Positions 11,224-23,400 of a stretch of DNA of 64,000 bases are shown piece after piece (position 1 is the stretch's first letter; every line of letters starts with the position of its first letter). Origin of the DNA: Lasiosphaeris hirsuta (lineage: Eukaryota > Ascomycota > Sordariomycetes > Sordariales > Lasiosphaeriaceae). The notes beneath the pieces were generated by a model. That model did no database searches, had not been told where the DNA came from, and saw only the letters and a program-made list of their open reading frames with translations. The position numbers and the translations under genes are program-made. Location of the stretch: contig JAUKUA010000003.1 in NCBI GenBank assembly GCA_030549175.1, positions 1,550,001 through 1,614,000 of the forward strand, in the 5' to 3' direction.

Positions 11224-12041
11224 ATGTACTCGTCACTAGTTAGGATACAAAACACGTTCGGCTTCTTCACCACCGTTGCCTTCGTGATCGCTGCCTTAAT
11301 TGCTGCCTCCGACTTTATCACACCACGAGCGCCCTCCGTAGGCATGCTCAAAACGACCAACCTCCAAGTGTAAACCCCCCTCGTCTCTCCCGCGACACAA
11401 CTAAGACTGACCCCCACCCCCCTGACAGAGTCCGCGGCCGCCCCCACTACTACTCGAGCAAGAAGGAAGAATACGCCATCATCAAGTTCTCCCTCGACGC
11501 CGACCTCTCGTCCCTCTTCACCTGGAACACCAAGCAGGTCTTCGTCTACGTCACGGCCGAGTGGCCCTCAACCTCGACCACGGGCGTCACCATCGCGAGC
11601 AATGCCACCGCCAACCAGGCCGTCATCTGGGACGCCATTATCACCTCGCCCTCGGCCGACCATCTGTCCAACTTAGGCCCGGCCGCCCTCAAGAAGCTGC
11701 GCAAGAGCGCCGCCGGAAAGGCCATCGATCCAAGCCGGTACCTCCCCTTCCCCTTCCGCCCTTCCCCCTCTTTCTCAAAATGCTAACCAGGCACAATCAG
11801 AGGCAAACTCTCTCTGAAAAACCAGCGCCCCAAATACCAGATCACGCACCCGTCGGGCAAAATCGCCGAGATGGCCGACGTGACACTGCGTTTGCACTAC
11901 AACGTGCAGCCGTGGGTGGGTGTGCTGACTTGGAACCAGGGCGTTGATTATGGTCTGTGGAAACAGCTGAGCGGTGGGCTGAGCCGGAAATTCACCCTCC
12001 CCGGGCTTAAGAAGAAGGAGGAGGCGAAGAAGACCAGTTAG
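11224..12041 (+). CDS. spc3: Signal peptidase complex subunit 3 (Spc3/SPC22-23)
   Basis: Exons 11224-11369, 11429-11737 and 11801-12041 give 231 aa. The start MYSSLVRIQNTFGFFTTVAF and one hydrophobic segment (residues about 11-28) give the type II topology of SPC22/23. The lumenal domain follows with FSLDADLSSLFTWNTKQVFV, TSTTGVTIASNATANQAVIWD and NYNV/W-type strings (LHYNVQPWVGVLTW), all typical of this family. Spc3 is an essential non-catalytic subunit of the ER complex that cleaves signal peptides. The first intron's donor was chosen as GTAAAC because only it keeps the frame (Val codon split GT|A). The second intron has a GTACCT donor and a GCTAACC branch. The tail is Lys-rich (KKKEEAKKTS). 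Confidence 0.9.
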
Positions 12042-12610
12042 AGGATATGTATCGAGGCTTTGTAGGCAGATATCTGGGTAGACGGCTTTGTATCATCCCG
12101 TCCCCCGCGAGGTCACGGTAAAAGAGCGGAACACTAAGACACCCCATTAGTCTTTAGGTAGGCGGCGATGATGAGCCAACAGGGACTTCAACCAAGTTAG
12201 GTGTTCTAATGGTTGAAATGTACCATACCAGAGCTTCCAGGTTATCTAGCTCTCACCAGCAACACAGCTATCATATAATCTCACATTAGCCATTTAATAG
12301 CAAAGAACTTGAAGAGAAAAAATCCGTATCTGCATGTCCCGTACCAACATCGTTATCTATACAGCAAAGAATATGTAACATGGCCCACCCAAACTTTGTC
12401 TTTTCTTTTTCCAGAATCTCCATGCCCTGTGCAGAAAAGATCGCCATCATCACACTCCACGTATCGTCTCAAAAATAAGGATATATGTGCCAGAATACCA
12501 CCCAGCGCCTACTTGCATTGAGCTGCGAAAAGAACACTGTCCCTGCCTCAAGACCATGAAATCGTCATCATCTACACGTCTCAGTAATAGAAGGCCCAGT
12601 GCCGAGGAAC
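12042..12610. other. Convergent 3' region, spc3 / xrn1
   Basis: 569 bp of presumed 3' UTR between converging genes; no gene seen. Confidence 0.6.
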
Positions 12611-15600
12611 CTAACCCTGGGCAGCTGGCGCCTGTTGCTGTGGCGCAACATTGTGAGCACCTCCTCGGCCACGCGGGGCACCGCGGCCCCGTCCATCACC
12701 ACGACCACCCTCGCCGCCACCACGACCACCCTCGCCGCGGCCGCGACCACCGCGGCCACGACCCCGCCCGCCTCTAGCGGGGGCATCGAGAATCGCAGGC
12801 GGTGGGACCGCTCCGTACATACCAGAACCTCCTGCAGGTCGTTGATCTCCATCGGCAGGGTTGCCCACTCCCTGAGGGAATCCACCGCGGCCACGACCGC
12901 CTCTGAAAGTCCCACCACGGTTCTGATAGCCCTGTTGGCCCTGGCCGTTTTGCTGCTGCTGCTGCTGCTGGGGTTGGTTGGGGGAAGGGCGATAAACCAA
13001 GCTACTATGCATGAGGTTCAGCGAGCCGCGCTGAGGCTGCGGTTGAGGGCCGCCCCGGCCACGACCACCGCCGTTGAGAGCGCTGCGCCACCCATTCTGC
13101 AAAGGAGCAGGCGCCGGAGAGTCGCGATACTGTCTACCGCCGGGCATTCCATAGTTGCCATGAGCAGTGAGGGTTGTGACGGATGGGCTGATAGGCTGCC
13201 TTGCCAAGGTTGCCTTGGATCCGGCAACTACCTGCCGATGTGTCAAGTTGAGAACAGTGGTAGAAGATACAGTCTGCCCGCGGAAAGGCGGGCAGCGATC
13301 CCCGAGGGTTGTACCGCTCATAAAAGTAACGTCGAAGACGACGTCTAGCAGCTTGGCAGTAGGGGTACGGCTGATGCCAACCACGGTCCCTCGGAAAGCA
13401 ATGGGAACCTTGCCAGTCTGGGCGACATAGACAACGCGGTCACCCAGATAAAAGTTCTGGTTTCCAAGACGATGTTCCGCATCTTGCGGCCTCATGAGTG
13501 CGTTGCGGGGCACTCCGCTCATCTTCTTGGGCTTCTGGGGAACCTGACTGATCTCCAACTTGTCCGCCTCCTCGGCGAGTTGTGTGACCACATTAGAATC
13601 GAGCTGCTCCGCGTCGAGCGGCACACGTTCCATTGAGGTGGTCTTCAGCGATTTCAACCACGCCCCAATCTCCTTGACCCTCACTGATGCAACAGCAGGG
13701 TCAGACCATAGATCCTTCTCGCTCAGCTCATTGCCAGAGGGATTCTTTTTCACGCCGGCGAAAAAGTCCGGGAACTTAGTCATATACTCGAGGATCAACT
13801 GGATAGCCGACATGCTGAACTCCCAGCCCGTTTGGGATTTGCGAGAATAGCCGAGAACCTTTTGCTTCTTCCCCTCGAATTTGAGGTTGAGACCTAGGTT
13901 CACTCGGAGGCCACCAACGGTTTGAACAAAGTAAGACGAGGTGATCTTGCTGAGGGTAAGGGGGTGCAAATCCAGCTGCTTAGCAACCATGTAAGAAGGG
14001 GTATAGTGGCTGTCCTTCATCGCATCTTGGATGATCCTGTGAGCGAAGTCGGGTTCGCGCTTCTCTAGGGTGGCAAGCCAGACAACGAGCTTTCCGTCGG
14101 TGTAGCCCGTAACCTCCAACGGCCGACCGTAGTTGAACTCGCCCAAGAAGAATCCCACAGCCTTAAGGGGGAACTCTTCCTCCAGAGGCAGTGCGGCCTT
14201 CTCGATGAAGCGTTCATCTTCGTTGACGACCTCATCGACAATGATCTGAGATGCATACTCAGTTTCCATCCCAGGGATCTCACCATACTCTTTCATGGTA
14301 GCACCCTCATCCGTTTTGATGAGACCCTTGAGCATCTGGACGTGGACGACAGACTCAACCTCGCCGATTAAAATGCCCAAACGCTTGCTGTAGAAGTTCT
14401 CAATCTTCTCTGACTTCCTGGAAAAGTCTTCAATCTCTCGGGAGGAGTGGTTTCTCGAGATAACCTGCCCGGTACCGTCTTCTGCCAAGAAGTAGTCAAA
14501 CAGCTCATCAGACACCTGAGTAATCTTGGCCTCTTGCAAAAATGGGTAGCCAACGAAGCAACGCTGGCCTAGTTTCACTTTGGCTAATCCTGACTTGGTG
14601 CGCATCTCTGTGCCCAATAGGTTGACCACCATGCTCTCGTTGCGGCTGTCCTGTTGGAAGACGTTGACTCCATGAAAGCCAAGATTGGCTGTGTACGGTA
14701 GAGTGGCCAATGACGGAAACCCAGCCAATGCTGAGACATTTAGTAAGGCGCCATCAGTAAGGCCAACGCGGTACTGGCGCCCTTCGACTGCGGGCAGCTC
14801 AAAGATGTTCTCCACGCAGTGGCAACGAGGAATATCCGGGAAAACGTCGACTAGCGATGAAGGGTAGACGAAGTCCACCTCTTCGGAGTATGTGAACTTC
14901 AGCGACACACCAAAGTCATTCCTCGCCTTCTCCTCATCAGAAAGAAGCTGGTTTCTTGGTCCCATGGCTTCAAGCAGCCGCTTTTCATCAATAAACGGAA
15001 TCTTGACGACTGCTTCCCAGTCCATCTTCTTCCCATTCATATCCAACTCAAAGTCTCTAGGATAAAAGTCGATGATGGGGGAATTGGGGTCCGTCATTAG
15101 CGGCCAGTATACCGTGGGGACAATCGACTTGCTGCGATCCGGCAAGACACCCATGAGTTGCTCATTTGGTCTGAACGGCTGGCCCAGCTTGAAGTTGAGG
15201 TTTGCTTTGAAACCCTTGACGATGTCGGAGATCATGGGCGAGTAGTGGTAGCGGTAAAACCAGGGCCATGAAGCGATACCACGATAGTAGTAATAGAGTA
15301 CCCACTGGAGTCCCTCGACGTAGTTCTCTGTCAAGTTGCGAAGTTCTTCTCCCTTGTTCTCGGGGGTCCACTCCTCAAACTTGTCATAGTAGTAGTCGTC
15401 TTTCCACCCCAGGAACTTCTCATTGTATTTCTGCTCCATGGCAGCCTGGGCGTCAGCCGCTGTGAGGTCAAGCACTTGGGCATTGTCGTATTTCTTGGTG
15501 ATGCGTAGAACCGCCGATTGCGACTCTTCGTCCTCTTCTTCTTCATCATCCTTTTCCGGAAAGGTCAGGATGAGATGACGATGGCCCTCGTCGTCTTCCT

Positions 15601-17035
15601 TTGTGGACCAAGGGATATGGGCAGCATCGGCGAGATCCTGGACAAACTTGCGGTCTTCGGCCTTGAGTTCGGTGCCGAGATCGAGGGTGCCTGGGGTTCT
15701 GCCTGCCAGGAATTTCCGGATCTTTGATTTCCAAAGGGCCTTCTGGTTTGTCGTTACGATAAGCTTTCCTTTGGCCTTCGCCTTGGATCTCTCAGCCTCG
15801 TCATTTTCAAGCAGTTTCTTGCCTCGGAGCCAACCAGCATCCTCATTTTCGTGCTCAAAGAACCGATATTCCTCCTTACTCAGCTCTTCCAATAGAACGC
15901 CAAGTCTCTGGAGGTTGACCTTCCCGCCTTCATTGATGTAGCCGTCGCACCGTGGAAGCACTTGCTTGTATATCCTGAACATGGTCGCCAATGCGCCCTC
16001 GTTGATATGGAGGTGGGGCAGATTAGGAAGGAAATCATTGCCAACAAAGAATGCCATGAGAATGAAATCATCTATGACGTTCTCCATATTGAAGGAAAAC
16101 GACATGAGGCCATCTTTCTTCAGCTCTTGGAACTCGAGTTCCAAATACTCTCGAACAATGCAGAGATGCATCAGATAGAAGTTCTGGTGCTCTAACTCCT
16201 TTGCCTTTTGCTTTTGGCGACCGAATGTGACCTCCTCACGGAGAAGGCAGAAGTGGGGATCATGGCTAAGCAAACCCAGCATGATCAAGTCGGCGTCAAG
16301 TCCATACAAGCAGTGGCGGACGTTGGGACTGTAGTCGGGCTGGGCACGAGCATTCCGGATGTACTCCATAATCTTGTGCTCACCCTCGCCCGGGACTTCA
16401 TGTCCCGAGAGGACAATCTCAGGCTGCTGCCATTCCTTGTCTTCTGAGACCTTCTTGTTGATAAAGTACTTGAGTTGCTGGGAAAGCTTGGCCATAAATG
16501 CAGTACCTAATAATGACGTTAACATGAAAGCTGATGACATCGCGGAGAAAGTGGGTGAGGCGCTACCTGGTGTGATGCAGTTGCTATCAAAGGGCTCTTC
16601 CTTAGGCAGCTCCTTGCCATCGCGAATAGCCTTGTCTCTAGCCTTTTCAGCATCCAAGGCTGTGCGGAAGCGACGGGCACGCTGCTGGTTCATTTTGGCG
16701 CGGGGGGCGACGCCGTCGATCGCCATAAAAAAGAGCTTCTTCGGTTTTATCTTGCCAAACAGATGTTCAATATAGTTGAAAATAGCTATGAACATCTCCT
16801 CCTCTGTCATGCGAAACTGGACATCATCAGAATCCTTGTGGGTGCAGTTATGGATGATGCCATTCATGTCTAAATAGAGACAGTCGAATTCAGGGATTCG
16901 ATTCTCAGCGATAAGCTGAGAGATAGCCGGGTAGCGCTCTGAGAGCCATCTGAAGAACTTGGGGACACTTTATGCAGATTAGCGACTGGATACGATATGG
17001 CCATGAAGATGAGGCGGCAGAGATACACACCCCAT
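12611..17035 (-). CDS. xrn1: 5'-3' exoribonuclease 1 (Xrn1/Kem1)
   Basis: Exons 17035-17031, 16967-16567 and 16506-12611 give 1433 aa. The first coding exon is only ATGGG; the second supplies VPKFFRWLSERYP, and together they give the invariant MGVPKFFRWLSERYP. Catalytic acidic residues fall exactly at the yeast positions: D35 (LYLDMNGIIHNC), D86 (MAIDGVAPRAK), and E176 and E178 (VPGEGEHK), then GLDADLIMLGLLSHD. The middle carries PAZ/Tudor, KOW and SH3-like regions, for example the GDRVVYVAQTGKVPIAFRG segment. The C-terminal ~230 residues are disordered, with a seven-Gln run and many RGG/RGRG repeats, plausible RNA-binding sites. It degrades decapped 5'-monophosphate mRNA in the cytoplasm. 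The second intron (16507-16566) is 60 nt, in frame and stop-free. Divergent from hat2. Confidence 0.96.
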
Positions 17036-17840
17036 ATTGGAAGGCAGGCGCGCGGCGCGAAGTGACTGAGCCAAGGGCTGGTCGGTGTCGGAATTTGGGG
17101 AGGCACGTCGAGGACAAGGTGTTTCGCCGGGGAACAGTATAGCGCAGCGCAGCGCGATATACAGTGCAGGGAAGTCGAGAGCAGACGCGTGCTGCGCGTC
17201 GAGGAAGTCGGTATGTTGGAGATGTGTGTCTGTAATTGCCGGCTCTCAATAAAAACGGCCGGTCTTTTTTTCGAGGTCGAAAACCGCAAAGAGCAGGAAA
17301 AAAGACTATCTCCGAAAACAAACAGAATGCGCAGAATGCAGGGTCTCGGAAAGATGCCAGATCAGAAAAGCAACAGACTTTTGTTACAAAGTCAATAGTC
17401 AAGGGAAGGCCTAAATATGGCGTGGGCAATAGAGTGCAGGTGCTGCGACAGTGAGGACGTCGTTGCCCCGTCTTTGTGTCATTCGGTGAGGCTGTAAACT
17501 GACTGACCATGTGGGGCATAACGCCACATTAGCCCCGCTAAGCTCTCTGCATACCCCTGTCGGCTTTAGACCATTTATGGATAGCTCTGCCATTCACTGG
17601 ATTGTGGTTTGCGATGGCGTTCAGTGTCAAAACGACGGGTATCAATCAAAGTTGCGTCGCGCTGCGGTTCGTCATCGCCAACAGTCGGGAGTCGCAACTC
17701 TGCGCCGAACTTTACTTGACAGAAGCTCACCCAGACTTTCACCCCGCTGCATCGGCGCTCTTCTTCCCCGCCCATTATATTTCTGATCGGCACTTAAATA
17801 GTCCCAGTCGTTTATTTCGCAGTTTTGAACAGTAGCGACA
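17036..17840. promoter_or_regulatory. Divergent promoter region, xrn1 / hat2
   Basis: 805 bp between opposing start codons. A short TATA-like patch (ATTATATTTC, about 17774-17783) lies some 60 bp upstream of the hat2 ATG. Nothing else recognised. Confidence 0.45.
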
Positions 17841-19424
17841 ATGGCACCCGCTGAGATTGTTGACGACGTTGATGGTGCGCATCCCGGACCCCCTCCAAAC
17901 AACCTTCTTCAGAGTTTCTCTCGGCAGATACTGACCACTGCCACAGTCAATATGGACGAAGAAGTCGATACCGACCAGGAGCAGCGCTTGATCAACGAGG
18001 GTAGGCAACAAATACCGTCGCTTTGGATTAGAGCAAGCTATGCTCACACGCTACAGAGTACAAGACCTGGAAGAAGAACAGCCCCTTCCTTTACGATATG
18101 CTCCTCAGGTGGGACCCCGCGCCCCTTCAACACGCCCCGCGAATTTCTCGTGATGTAACTGACTCCCTCAAGTACTGCGCTCGAGTGGCCAACTTTGACG
18201 ACTCAATGGTTTCCCGACGTTAAGGACCTCAAGGAGAAAAACAAAATGATCCACAGATTGCTCATTGGAACCCACACAGCTGAGGGCAAGCCCAACTATC
18301 TGCAGATTGCAGAGCTTGAGATCCCCAAGACAGTTGATCCCAATCCCCAGTCTTATGATGATGAGCGCGGCGAGCTGGGTGGCTATGGCGGTCGCGGCGG
18401 AGAGGCTCCCGTCATCACATTCAACATCACCCAAAAGATTGACCACCCGGGTGAGGTAAACAAGGCAAGATATCAGCCACAGAATCCAGATATCATCGCC
18501 ACGCTCGCAGTCGATGGCAGAATCTTGATCTTTGACCGCACCAGGCACAGCATGACCCCGAGCGGCACGCCGAACCCCCAGATCGAACTGCACGGACATA
18601 AAGAGGAAGGTTTCGGATTAGCCTGGAACCCCCACGAGGTGGGCTGCCTTGCATCTGGTAGTGAAGACAAGACTGTCTTGCTCTGGTATGTCTACCTCAC
18701 TCCGGTCATTTCCGCATAAGAAATCAAGGCGTATTTTGTTGACTGATGGTCGCACAGGGACCTGAAGACGCTGCAGGGATCAAGCAAGATCCTCAGGCCC
18801 TCCCGCAAATACACCCACCACAATCACATTGTCAACGATGTCCAGTACCATCCCTTCAACAAATCCTGGATTGGTACTGTGTCGGATGATCTGACCCTCC
18901 AGATCCTCGACATACGGCGTCCTGACAATGACAGCGCTGCCATTGTCGGACGTGATGGTCACAGTGACGCCATCAACGCCTTGGCGTTCAACCCTCGCTC
19001 AGAGTTCCTGATCGCTACAGCTTCGGCTGATAAGACGATTGGTATTTGGGACATTCGGAACGTGAAGAACAAAATCCACACCCTCGTAGCTCACCATGAT
19101 GCAGTCACGTCGCTTGCTTGGCATCCTACCGAGTCGAGCATCCTTGGCAGTGCCAGTTACGATAGGAGAGTCATCTTCTGGGATCTCAGTAAGGTGGGAG
19201 AGGAGCAGCTTCCGGAAGACCTTGAAGATGGTCCTCCGGAGCTTCTCTTCATGCATGGGGGTCATACCAATCATCTCGCCGACTTTGATTGGAACCTCAA
19301 CGACCCTTGGGTTGTTTGTAGCGCCGCTGAGGACAATCTACTTCAAATTTGGAGAGTCGCTGATGCCATTGTCAGTGGCGATGATACTGACATGGTGATG
19401 CACGAACTAGACAATTCCAATTAG
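17841..19424 (+). CDS. hat2: RbAp46/48-type WD40 histone chaperone, probably Hat2
   Basis: Exons 17841-18000, 18057-18108, 18173-18685 and 18758-19424 give 463 aa. The N-terminal helix NEEYKTWKKNSPFLYDMLLS followed by TALEWPTLTTQWFPD is the H4-binding signature of RbAp46/48, Hat2 and Msi1 proteins. WD40 blades follow: SGSEDKTVLLWDLK, GHSDAINALAFNPRSEF, TASADKTIGIWDIRN, SASYDRRVIFWDLSK and CSAAEDNLLQIWRV. Family members present histones H3/H4 to Hat1, CAF-1, Rpd3/Sin3 or PRC2. I favour Hat2, the partner of the Hat1 B-type acetyltransferase, but the Msi1/CAC-3 paralogue cannot be excluded without a tree. A 35-residue extension precedes the conserved helix. All introns are 56-72 nt with standard signals. 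Confidence 0.88.
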
Positions 19425-20411
19425 GAAGCGGATAAGAGAAAGGGACGCTGGCAGCGACGGAGAGTCAGAGAAATGCCCAAGAACAAAAGCGACAAGCTGA
19501 GTGGTGGTGGCGAGAGTCCAGGCAGCACTCAGGATATAGCAGGTGAAGCCGACAGTGGTGGTGATGTCGCTATGTACGACCAGTATCAAGACACTATTGC
19601 CGACTCTCAAGTCCTAGGATTGAGCGATCTGGGTCCAGGCCGGAAGCGAACGACTCGATCAGGCATGAATTTCGGCAGATAGCATGTAAACTAGACCTAG
19701 GATGTAGGTAGTTCACGCAAGCTTGCTTGACGACAGTTCTTTACGAGGACTTCAAACCCATGCGTGTGTTTCTTCCCCCACCCTCGATTAGCTTTTCAAA
19801 CATACTAATCGTGTGTTGCCCGGCTCTCGTCCCAAAAAGAAATTATCGAGTTGTGTTGACTCTTGTAACTCCTGCGGCTGAACTCTCTGCCCTCGTCAAG
19901 GTTGGCTGGGTACTGGTAGGTCTCGGACCCTGTTGAACTATACTCTTGCATTTGCTTTCGCGCGATCCACGATTTCTATTGTCTGCCCTGAACAGTAGTA
20001 GCAAAGCTTTAGATGCTCATATTCTCTAATCCGACACAATAGCGCCACACCCAACTCAACCATCCCACAACAAACCCATTCTCTCTCCCTACATCCTAAC
20101 CTCGCTCCCTCTTCTACGAAGAAGGCTTTTGCGTGTTTCGTTTTGATTTCTCTATTTTCGCCCACAGCACATTTTTTTCTAATGACAAAACCAAGTAACC
20201 GGGCTGTTCCCGTCGCAGGTTTCCTAGCGAAGGTTAACTACTCGAAGGAGTTTGGTAAAAACCAACAGCGCACCTTCCGTCTCAGCAACCACTCGACTTC
20301 CATCATCGCAACTACCCAACATTAAGTACTCGCCTACGCTCTCACCCAAGGCACCTGAAGGCACCTGGAGGCACCTGAGTAGGTTGATGCCTGCCTTTCC
20401 AATCCTATCAA
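19425..20411. promoter_or_regulatory. Intergenic: hat2 3' region and F-box-like gene promoter
   Basis: 987 bp. It contains an ATG-initiated 69-codon ORF (19473-19682) reported as a finding, pyrimidine-rich tracts (about 20040-20170), and three near-copies of an AGGCACCTG motif at about 20348-20378 in the presumed 5' UTR of the next gene. Confidence 0.5.
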
Positions 20412-23400
20412 ATGTCCAACCCTCCTGGCGCTTCTATTCTCGGGCTTAATCATGGCTCTGGAGGCCCAAATCCGAATCCTGTTCTCGGTGCGCTCGGCGT
20501 ATCAGAAAATCCACGGAATGCTGCTCAGTGCCGGTACGCAGAGGCGAAAGCTGCCCGTGAGAGAGCGACAACCGCGGAGATCGAGGCCAGAGGCATCGTT
20601 CCCGATGCAGACAGAGTGGTCGATTCACTTTACGACAAAACGTCCCAACCCGCCAAGAAGATCAAGCTTGAGGATTCGTCGAAACCCCGGAAGATTTTCA
20701 ACTCCAACAACTCGATTAGCTTTGACCTCGAGAGGGCTAATGCTAGGAATCTTGTGAAAACTGTCTCGATGAAGCCGATGAGAAATGGGAATTGGAGTGG
20801 AAATCCAACCTTGCCGAGCTAGGCATGTTGGAAGTCCACCCTAACCTCCTCAGGAAATACCACGACATCGGTCTCGCCAACAACCGCAAGATCATGGAAG
20901 CCAGAGCAGAGTGGGCTGCCTCCATCTCACCCCCTAAGCCGGTAGAGGAGAGAAGCGACTTCGATCTTATCACCTCACTGAGTACTTGCACCGAGCTCCT
21001 TGTTGAGTGCTGTAAACATCTACCACCCAAGGACATCGTCACGATGTACAGCATCAGCCGCGAATTCCACCATACCATCGACATGCACATGCAGAGCTGC
21101 ATTCTCTCGTGGTCACGTGTTATGGCCCCGACAGCAGCTCGCATCTTCTCCAGCCAAGCCTATCTCAAGTTCTTCGTCAAGGACCCTGCCGGCCGCCGGC
21201 GCGGCAAAGCAGCCCACAGCATGAGCTACCTGACACACCCTGAGAAAGAGCGACCTCCTATCATGGACATGAAAGTTCGCCTCGTTCCCGGTCTGCGCTG
21301 GCTGCAAATGGTGGTCTCCCGCGAGATCCAGGTTCGCGACATCATAGCCACCATGGCTCGGATGGGCCACCGTCTACCACCGGGCACTCACATCACCCTC
21401 AAGAAGCTATGGGTTATCATGGATACAGCTTCGAGCGCGATGCGAGCCAAGATTATGGAAAACCGAAGTTTTATCGACAACAAGGACTTGTACAACGCTC
21501 AGGTGTTTATTGTCAAGCTGCTTATGCTTTTCAACGACCCTATCTTCGGCCCCCAGTCGCCCTTGCTGATGAACCTTTTTCTAGGCCAACGCACCGGCTT
21601 CACGCCTCTCTGGGCATTATTACGTCGTAAGAAGTATCAAACCTCGGATGAAGTCCTTGAGCTCAAGATTCGCTACGATGTTGGGCCAACCGCTGAAAAA
21701 GTTGCCTCAGGCGGCTTGGTCCTGGGTGTACCTATCGAAGAAATGGGAATCGAGCACTTCGAGGGCTGGGGCCGCGGCCGGGACCATTTGATGCGAGTGG
21801 ACGAGCTTGTGCCGCTTGAGGCGTGCCGACGCCAGCTCGACCTCGACACCATCGCCTTCGACATGATGATGCACGGCCATGTTGACGCCAAGATGGGCAC
21901 CAGCTTGGTACCCACGCTCGACGAAATGTATATGAGCGATGACGAATTTCCGCCATGGTCAGAGCAGGAGCCGATGCGAAACCTCAAGATTCATTCCAGC
22001 TGCGGTAACGTGCCATTTGAGCGCAATATGTGGCTCCCCAAGCATGCCCGCAAAGCGCGCTGGTCTACCCTGCCTAAGGAAGAGGTGAAGATGCTGCTGG
22101 ATGAAGAGTGGAAGGAAATTAACAAGGATTGGAATTTCGAAAAGACCTCCAATGAATATTTGGCGGCGATTGATAAGCTGGGCACCCTGCTTGATAGTTT
22201 GTCTATCAAGACTGACAGCAACAGCGCTGAGCCGGTTACGGTGGAGGCTTTCCTTGCAAATTTGGGCAAACCGCCTGAAGAGGACGACGTCGACGACATC
22301 GACGACTTTGACGACTTCGATGTTGACATGAGACCCTACTCAAACAAGTCGCCGCCACCCCTGGCACAGCACTCCTCTAACACAGGCTACTGGCAGTCTC
22401 ACCCGCAGCCTCAGTATTATGACCATGGTGGTCGGGACTTACTACCCTCTCACCATCCTAATGACGGCCCCCAGAAGCAGGCTCATCAAAGGCAAAATGT
22501 TTTCACGAACCTCGATCCTCAAGGCAGTGGGTTTGGCAAGCAGCCCCCTCCACTCAGCTCCATTCCGCAAAGGGGAGTATCCTATAGGGCAATACCTCAA
22601 CATCCACACCCCAACACGTACCCGGGCTCCAGCAGGTCAGTTTCCCTACGACCACCACCTGGCATCTTAGGCCCTCACCAGGCAGGTCCTTCAATTTGGC
22701 CACCTCCCGGTATCTCGGACCCTCACCAAACAGACCGTTTGATACGGCCGCCTCCCGCCATTTCGGGTCCTCACCGGGCACCTCCCCCGATATGGCCACC
22801 TCCCGGTATTCCGAACCCTTACCAGGCAGCTCCTCGGCAACCCCTTCCGGACTCGCACCCTACTTCTTACGGGCAGGGCTTTCAGCAACCTTCCTCATTC
22901 GGTTACCATGCCCCTACGCCGTATTCTCAACAGCTCCGTCCAAGATTTCAATCAGATTATCATGCTTTGGCTTTTCAGAGAGCTCAAGGATCACATATAA
23001 ACCCGCATCTTGGGCCAGCTGGACCGGCCTTTCAACGCGCCCCTCCCGCCAGCATCATGCCTTACGGAGCAGCTTCTTGGCAATCTCACCATATCAACCC
23101 GCACCCCTATGGCCAAAATTTCCAAGGACAGCGTCTTGATAACACGAATTCCCATGGAGTAGCTTTCCAAAGCCAACGACCGAACACACACCTTAGCCGA
23201 CCTGGTACGGAATTTCAGCAACCACCTCGCCTCAACGACGCCCTTCTTAGCGGACAAAACCCTCATGGAGGTAACGTATTTGGCTCTAGCACGTATCATA
23301 ACCAGCATCTACAGCAGCAAACACACCATCAGAACCCCCAGCAGCCACCCCCCCCTCGCCTAAGCCCTGCCTCGCGTTCTCTCGCTGTCGCTTCTAGGCA

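Noticed and set aside
12599..13348. 249-codon plus-strand frame opposite the xrn1 tail
   Set aside because: Mirror of the RGG-repeat C-terminus of xrn1; Ala/Thr/Arg low complexity.
20740..20800. Programmed -1 ribosomal frameshift in the F-box-like gene
   Set aside because: No X-XXY-YYZ slippery heptamer in the zero frame and no obvious downstream structure; an indel is simpler.
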